The notes beneath the pieces were generated by a model, which worked only from the letters and a program-made list of their open reading frames with translations, had not been told where the DNA came from and did not search any database. Below, in pieces: positions 43,039-47,602 of a stretch of DNA of 47,602 nucleotides. Position numbers and translations under genes: made by a program. Each line of letters starts with the position of its first letter. Within the stretch, counting starts at the first letter, position 1. This DNA comes from Modicisalibacter sp049808615 (GTDB lineage Bacteria > Pseudomonadota > Gammaproteobacteria > Pseudomonadales > Halomonadaceae): NCBI RefSeq assembly GCF_049808615.1, contig NZ_JBNCAN010000030.1:1-47602 (forward strand), given 5' to 3'.

Positions 43039-43356
43039 TCAGGCCGTCAGCCGGAAGGCGTGGCCGCAGCTCAGGCAAAGCCAGGGTGTGCCATCTCCAG
43101 GCGGAAACAGGTTCTGCACCATCTGATGCCCGGCGGCGGCTCCGGCAATGCCGCCTGTAGCGGCCGCCATGACAGCCGAAGCGACCCGATTGAGAGGAAG
43201 TTGCGTAGGTGCCATTAGTAGATGGCCAGGGGAGTAGATCGACGTATAGGCCCCCTTGAGGGAGCCGGTCAGTGCGCCGGCAGCGGTCCCCAACTTGCGG
43301 GCGGTCTCGAGATTGATCACGCGCTGCGAGACACAGCGCGAGCAGGGTGGGGGCAT
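43039..43356 (-). CDS. Double zinc-ribbon protein with glycine-rich middle
   Basis: A 105-residue protein with CSRC at the N-terminus (residues 5-8) and CLSC near the C-terminus (about 95-98); the pairs may join into one zinc ribbon. The middle has VMAAATGGIAGAAAGHQMV, a glycine-zipper-like stretch that could insert in a membrane. AGGAG lies before the ATG at 43356; the frame is open to 43425. Family not recognised. First gene of the minus-strand block. Confidence 0.6.
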   Translation of the reverse strand: MPPPCSRCVSQRVINLETARKLGTAAGALTGSLKGAYTSIYSPGHLLMAPTQLPLNRVASAVMAAATGGIAGAAAGHQMVQNLFPPGDGTPWLCLSCGHAFRLTA

Positions 43357-43472
43357 ATCAGAGCTCCTGTGGTGTTGGGAGAAGCCTTGGAAGGGCTGGG
43401 CTCTCAGGAGTGATATAGGCCTCAAAAAAATTGGGACAGCGCCGCTACGCCGCTACTCCTGCTACTGGTAGC

Positions 43473-43502
43473 ACGAATAGCATGAGGGTCGGTCGTATTC
43501 GT
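43473..43502. promoter_or_regulatory. Inverted repeat in the divergent region before alpA
   Basis: ACGAATA and TATTCGT are perfect seven-base arms separated by 16 bases, in the intergenic region between the zinc-ribbon gene (minus) and the alpA-like gene (plus). It could be an operator for the AlpA-like protein. No experiment or second copy supports this. Confidence 0.3.
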
Positions 43503-43617
43503 CCCGTTTTTTTCCAGCTGTTGGCGCTGGGCTAACATCTCCTCACACCTGTTAACAGATGCGCCCTAGAGATTCGTTGGTCATGCTTGCCCCATCGAAT
43601 CAACAGGGAGCAAGGCA

Positions 43618-43851
43618 ATGAGCGATTCCACAGATGGCAAAAGACCGCTAGTGCTTTTGAAGATGAAAGACGTAGTGCTACGTACAGGCCTATCAAGGTC
43701 GAGTGTTTATAACAGGATGGACATAAAATCACCTTACTACGATCCAACATTTCCCCGCCAGGTTAGCCGTGGGGCCATGTCAGTCGCTTGGGTGGAGCAA
43801 GAGGTAGAGGAGTGGATTGATTCTCGGATCAAAATGAGGGAGGGGAGATAA
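43618..43851 (+). CDS. alpA: AlpA-family excisionase/transcription regulator
   Basis: A 77-residue winged-helix protein of the AlpA/excisionase type: LLKMKDVVLRTGLSRSSVYNRM is the DNA-binding helix-turn-helix, PTFPRQVSRG follows, and WVEQEVEEWIDSRI is the closing helix. In CP4-57, AlpA turns on the integrase and so excision of the island. GGGAG precedes the ATG. Ten bases before the DUF3987-like gene, together with the next two genes it mirrors the alpA-yfjI-yfjJ order. Confidence 0.9.
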   Translation: MSDSTDGKRPLVLLKMKDVVLRTGLSRSSVYNRMDIKSPYYDPTFPRQVSRGAMSVAWVEQEVEEWIDSRIKMREGR

Positions 43852-43861
43852 GGGAAGAAAT

Positions 43862-45370
43862 ATGACTGGTTATCACGACATTAGGAATGACATAGAAAAT
43901 AGTCGAACAATACTTCCACGATATAATTCCATGGAAGGCCCGTGTCTATATGGAGGTGTGCTGATTGAGAAGTTGGCAGACGATCTTGAGGCGACTATTA
44001 AGGCTCCGCGGGGCCTTATAATGGCTAAGATAATTTCGGCTGTTTCTACTTGTTTGCAACCCCTGCTGGATGCGCAAACACCTGATGGGAGAATAATTCC
44101 ATCATCATGCTATTTTATCATCCTTGCAAAGTCAGGTGAGCGAAAGAGCGGGGTGGAGAGTAAAGTTTTTCAACCTATTAATGATTTTCAAGAAAAGCTA
44201 GATGAGTTGTATGTTGAGCGCATGCGTATCTATCAAAGAGATTTGGTGGTTTTTGAAGAAAAGGAGAAGGTGTTAAAGAAAGAGTTGAGGAGGAGTGTGG
44301 CAAAAGGAGAAGATTCAGAAGAGGCTGAGAGGAAGATGCATGGTTTGTTTGAGGACTGGCCAAAGTGTCCCCGTGAAATGCAGTTGGTTTACACTGACAC
44401 TACATCTGAAGCTTTCATCGATGGCATGAGTCGCGGATGTAAATATGTTGCCATCGCGTCAGGAGAAGGTGGCTCAGTGCTATCAAGCGCTGTGATGAGA
44501 GACTACCCGTTGCTTAATAGTGGATATGGAGGTGAAACTTTAAAAAAAACAAGGAAAACTTCAGGCTCAAGTATGGTAGTTGGGCCGAGGATCACTATAA
44601 GCATAGATGCTCAGCCAGATGTGTTTTACGCATTGTTGGAGAAAAATGGCGAGATTTTGCACTCGTCGGGTTTTTTGGCACGATGTTTTATGGCTATGCC
44701 TACCTCGAAGGTGGGGAGTCGTTACTATATGGAAATGGAACATCAAGAAGGCCACTATGAGGAGTACTGCAAAAGGCTGGAAGGGTATCTTGAGAAGTTT
44801 CTCGATGTCTTGTCCGACGAGGGTTCAAGGAGGGTAAAGAAGCTGTCAGAAGACGCTAAAAAAAAGATGATTTCCATCGGCAATGCCATTGAACATGAAA
44901 TGAATCCCGGAGGAATATTTCATGGCCATGAGGAATATGCTTCAAAGTTGACGGATAAGATATTACGTCTTGCATGCCTCTTGGATAGCTTCGAAAATGG
45001 TCTTGACTCTTATATTTGCGTTGATGCTGTCGATCATGCGCTTCACTTGGGGATGTACTTTGCCGGGCAGCATCTGCAAATATTTAAATATACAACAAAA
45101 GAAGAGAAAGAGGAGGAGTTGCTACTTGGCTGGATCAACAAGAAGCGTCAAGAAGGAATGCGATATATTAGGAAGAATGATGTCCGAAGGCGAGTGCCGA
45201 CTGCACTACGGAGCTCGCAAAAGCTCAATATGACTTTGGAGAGGTTGGAGGTTCGCGGAGAGGTCTGCAGGTACATGGCTAATAAAACCGAATGCGTGGA
45301 TGTGATGCCTTGGTTGCTAGTAGACCATTTAATGGCTATGTCATTGGGTGGGTCGGGTCGAATTTACTGA
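43862..45370 (+). CDS. YfjI-like DUF3987 protein
   Basis: A 502-residue, AT-rich protein resembling YfjI of the CP4-57 prophage, in which DUF3987 is linked to phage primase/helicase-like replication functions. FIILAKSGERKSGVESKVF is an apparent Walker A-like loop with GERKSGV; SEAFIDGMSRG, SGEGGSVL, and ITISIDAQPDVF follow in the order of this family. A charged coiled-coil (about residues 115-165) interrupts the two parts. The C-terminus contains a winged-helix-like region (RKNDVRRRVP). Probably replication of the island or satellite; not proven. Confidence 0.82.
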   Translation: MTGYHDIRNDIENSRTILPRYNSMEGPCLYGGVLIEKLADDLEATIKAPRGLIMAKIISAVSTCLQPLLDAQTPDGRIIPSSCYFIILAKSGERKSGVESKVFQPINDFQEKLDELYVERMRIYQRDLVVFEEKEKVLKKELRRSVAKGEDSEEAERKMHGLFEDWPKCPREMQLVYTDTTSEAFIDGMSRGCKYVAIASGEGGSVLSSAVMRDYPLLNSGYGGETLKKTRKTSGSSMVVGPRITISIDAQPDVFYALLEKNGEILHSSGFLARCFMAMPTSKVGSRYYMEMEHQEGHYEEYCKRLEGYLEKFLDVLSDEGSRRVKKLSEDAKKKMISIGNAIEHEMNPGGIFHGHEEYASKLTDKILRLACLLDSFENGLDSYICVDAVDHALHLGMYFAGQHLQIFKYTTKEEKEEELLLGWINKKRQEGMRYIRKNDVRRRVPTALRSSQKLNMTLERLEVRGEVCRYMANKTECVDVMPWLLVDHLMAMSLGGSGRIY

Positions 45371-45552
45371 CACTAACTTATAGCGTGATTCCTGAAGCCA
45401 AATATTCTGTTTGGCACGATGATTATAGCGTTTGAGAGTAGTTGAGTGTCTGTTGTAATTCTGGAGTATATGTTATTAGGGGTTCATCTACTCACATGTA
45501 CACTGATGGGCAGGCCCTTCCCAGAGGGGATGCCCTACGATGAGAGGCAGTC

Positions 45553-46623
45553 ATGCGACCTTATGACAAAGAAGCAGTAGAGTGGCCACAAATAGAATTC
45601 CATGTAGATACTATTTTCGATGAATGGGAAAAGGAATCTGATGAAAGACTGTTGTCCCATTTGAAAGAAGTGGAAGCAGTAGTGGAGCGATTGCTTGAAA
45701 CGGATGAGGCACTGTTTGAGGCGTGCCAAGACAAAGGTGGAGCATTGCGCGTCAGGCCATGCAGCCTCTCTGGAAAGAAGTTGAAGACCCTAATCCTAAA
45801 TGGCTGTGAAGATGCATGTAAAAAGAAACCGATCGCCAATAGTCACCCCTACGTTGAAGCCTTCCACACAGCGTGTGAGGAGCTCGGCTTAGAGACGCTG
45901 GGCGTGTGTGATCCTGGTGACCAGACAGCTAAACTTAATGCTGCCGTTGAGATGATCCGTGGAGTGCTCCGCAGCAAGTCCATGAGGCGGTATCTACGCA
46001 AGCTTGATAATGCTAGGAAGGCGCGCAGGGAGGGCGCACACAAGCTCATATATGGCCTGCGAGACAGATATGCCAGGCTGGAGGTCCTGCGCCTCGACTT
46101 GAGCTATCGCAAGGGAAAGTACGTCGATCTCGACAATTTCTCGGAGGCATTAGCGGACGTCAAGCTTAATTGGGAGATGTTCCGGAAGGACTTGGTGGGT
46201 GGCGTTGCTGTCCCCGGAGTGTTGGGCTATCTTGCCAAGCTGGAGTATGGGGTGCGCAGTGGGTTTCACTTTCATGTAGTGGTGCTCATTGACGGGTCAA
46301 AACATCGTGAAGACATTACCTTGGCTAGGATGCTGGGCGAACACTGGAATAATCAGGTAGTATCTGAAGGTGAGGGGCGATATTATAATTGCAACCGACA
46401 TAAAAATGACTACCGATATCTGGGCGTTGGAAGGCTTGATTATTACGACGACGCCAAATATTCCGCTTTGGTTAACCTGGTGATTGAGTACATGGTAAAG
46501 ACGGATTTTATCATGGCAGCCGAAGCTCCTGGTGAGCGGCTATGGTTTCGCTCAGCCCAAAAGGACTCCAAACCAACCATGCGTAGAGGGAGGCCAAGGA
46601 AATTCATTTCTCATAGCGTATGA
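45553..46623 (+). CDS. YfjJ/inovirus Gp2-like replication protein
   Basis: A 356-residue protein. The C-terminal half (from about residue 160) matches YagK/YfjJ and inovirus Gp2-type replication initiators: LDLSYRKGKYV, LEYGVRSGFHFHVVVLIDG with the H-x-H of an HUH nuclease, LGEHWNNQVV, and LVIEYMVKTDF. A nicking tyrosine may be in YYDDAKYSAL. The N-terminal part is helical and acidic. The 182 bases before it hold no gene. Its stop overlaps the end of the convergent last gene by 13 bases. Confidence 0.83.
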   Translation: MRPYDKEAVEWPQIEFHVDTIFDEWEKESDERLLSHLKEVEAVVERLLETDEALFEACQDKGGALRVRPCSLSGKKLKTLILNGCEDACKKKPIANSHPYVEAFHTACEELGLETLGVCDPGDQTAKLNAAVEMIRGVLRSKSMRRYLRKLDNARKARREGAHKLIYGLRDRYARLEVLRLDLSYRKGKYVDLDNFSEALADVKLNWEMFRKDLVGGVAVPGVLGYLAKLEYGVRSGFHFHVVVLIDGSKHREDITLARMLGEHWNNQVVSEGEGRYYNCNRHKNDYRYLGVGRLDYYDDAKYSALVNLVIEYMVKTDFIMAAEAPGERLWFRSAQKDSKPTMRRGRPRKFISHSV

Positions 46624-47477
46624 TATTTTGGCTTTATTTCACTAGCTATCCGTCTGGCCGTGTTTTCAGGGATAATGCCATCTCCAGTTAAATCTCTCTC
46701 AATGCTGGTGGCTGTATGACGCGTGGACTTTTCGTCGAGAGAGTACTCATCAAGATATTTTCTACACTTTTCGTTAAGGTAGATTAGTTTATGGCTAAAG
46801 TAGTGAGGGTAGTGTTCGGTTTCTATTGGTTTGAGGTATTCCTTGGCTTTTTGCTGATCGTGATCATGTCGAAGAAGAGTTGCAGATAACGACGTTTTTT
46901 GATCTTTGGTGTTGTTCGCGGATAACTCTTTTTCTATTGTTGTCTTGATATGTGAAGGTTTGACTTTTGAGTCTATGAGGTCTTTTTTATTGATATTTGA
47001 ATACAGCTTGTATGCTGCTATGTTTAAAGCGCAGAGGAACTCGCTTTTCCATGTCTGAAGATGCTCTGTTAGCTCGGGTGGTAGTGATTCATTTGGCTTT
47101 TTTTCATTTTTAATTAGGTCAAGCATTACCTCGCGTGGGACCAGCAATTCTTTAGCGTAGATCGGCACGCTTTTTAGGTTAAGGACTGATGGGTATTCTT
47201 CGTTTTCGTAATAACATGCAAACTTGGCCTTGAGCCATTGCAGGGGGTGAGATTTTGGGGAATGTTCAAAAAAATATTTCTTTGCACTGATAAAAGATAA
47301 TTTTGGCTCGTCTTTTTCAATAAAGGCTGCTTGGCTAAAATGCTTGACTGACAAGTTGATGTCGCCATCAAGGAACTGGAGATAGTCATAATTCATCAAG
47401 ACTAGGTATCTAAAATGATTGGCATCAATGCAGGTTTCTTCTCTATTGATTTTTCGGTGTCCGGCTGAATGTTGCAT
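46611..47477 (-). CDS. Unknown AT-rich protein at the right edge
   Basis: A frame of 327 codons reaches 47594 on the minus strand; the first 39 codons are GC-rich and unlike the rest, so the ATG at 47477 (MQHSAGHRKI) is the more likely start (288 residues). The protein is rich in lysine and aromatic residues, with FRYLVLMNYDYLQFLDG, LQTWKSEFLCALNIAAYKLY and IERDLTGDGIIPENTARRIA. The last piece looks like a small helix-turn-helix. No family recognised. Convergent with the Gp2-like gene, overlapping it by 13 bases. Confidence 0.5.
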   Translation of the reverse strand: MQHSAGHRKINREETCIDANHFRYLVLMNYDYLQFLDGDINLSVKHFSQAAFIEKDEPKLSFISAKKYFFEHSPKSHPLQWLKAKFACYYENEEYPSVLNLKSVPIYAKELLVPREVMLDLIKNEKKPNESLPPELTEHLQTWKSEFLCALNIAAYKLYSNINKKDLIDSKVKPSHIKTTIEKELSANNTKDQKTSLSATLLRHDHDQQKAKEYLKPIETEHYPHYFSHKLIYLNEKCRKYLDEYSLDEKSTRHTATSIERDLTGDGIIPENTARRIASEIKPKYHTL

Positions 47478-47602
47478 TCTTGATAATTCCTGAATCCGTG
47501 ATGCCGGCGTCGACACTTCCCCTATCACCGCCAGCGAGCATTTTCTGACCGCCGATTCCGTCTCACCCGCTGAACGCATACCGGGGAGGACCAACCATGG
47601 CG

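Larger units (their letters stand above)
12691..47602. mobile_element. Mosaic genomic island behind tRNA-Ser (right end outside window)
   Basis: From the tRNA 3' end on, gene content changes from housekeeping genes to phage repressor remnants, phage tail remnants, phage recombination genes, umuDC, alpA and replication-type genes, with several AT-rich stretches (13.2-14.5, 38.6-39.5, 43.8-45.5 and 46.6-47.5 kb). No integrase for the outer island is seen in the window. A pair of direct 12-bp repeats (TTTGACCCACAC at 12743-12754 and 12755-12766) just behind the tRNA resembles sequence often found at integrase attachment ends. The boundary at the tRNA is inference. Confidence 0.6.

Noticed and set aside
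43441..43475. Repeated CGCTAC/GCTACT units as a possible iteron or CRISPR
   Set aside because: Units are short and irregular with no spacers; no CRISPR array was seen anywhere in the window.

Overview
The window looks like the chromosome of a halophilic gammaproteobacterium close to Halomonas (Halomonadaceae). It is GC-rich. HtpX, AlaA, an RbgA-type GTPase, MsrB, the long bimodular QueF and a YadGH transporter resemble gammaproteobacterial versions, and thiamine genes are under TPP riboswitches. The assignment is from memory of these families, not from a search.

Bases 1-12690 are ordinary chromosome: htpX, alaA, the GTPase gene and msrB on the minus strand; a tRNA-Glu/tRNA-Gly/tRNA-Glu cluster with two tandem copies of an altered tRNA-Gly tail; two converging TPP-riboswitch units (short-chain dehydrogenase plus flavin monooxygenase, facing an SSS-family symporter); the overlapping yadG-yadH-queF operon; a nitroreductase; a YiiD-type thioesterase; and tRNA-Ser(GGA).

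From the 3' end of tRNA-Ser to the right edge lies a mosaic island of phage and plasmid origin. It begins with a decayed S24 (cI-like) repressor directly followed by a soluble protein plus a small four-helix membrane protein, the same layout as lambda cI-rexA-rexB. Then come an SRAP protein, a frameshifted periplasmic protein and umuDC. Right of umuDC are a Tat-signal protein, a phage gpD remnant, a RadC / YqaJ exonuclease / ERF annealing protein / DUF932 module, and an alpA-yfjI-yfjJ-like set reminiscent of the CP4-57 prophage. The far end of this island is outside the window.

Inside it a second element of about 20.5 kb (about 16700-37209) has cut umuC into two fragments at the conserved TLA/KLAN codons. 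The two halves rejoin in frame to a normal 427-residue UmuC. The element carries three overlapping genes arranged like tnpA-tnpB-tnpC of Tn554. Its cargo is metal handling (P1B ATPase, CDF exporter, ZIP transporter, MerR regulator, ACR3-like carrier), copper delivery to cytochrome oxidase (CtaG, PCuAC, SCO) and envelope maintenance (LspA, Lnt, L,D-transpeptidase, M23 peptidase, CcdA, DsbA-like protein, DegP/MucD). Two promoters with the 19-bp spacer typical of MerR activation sit before the ATPase operon and the CDF gene, so one regulator may control both.

Most promising for new biology: the RexAB-like pair, the Tn554-like island that knocks out an SOS polymerase while bringing metal and envelope functions, and the TPP-controlled monooxygenase/dehydrogenase operon.
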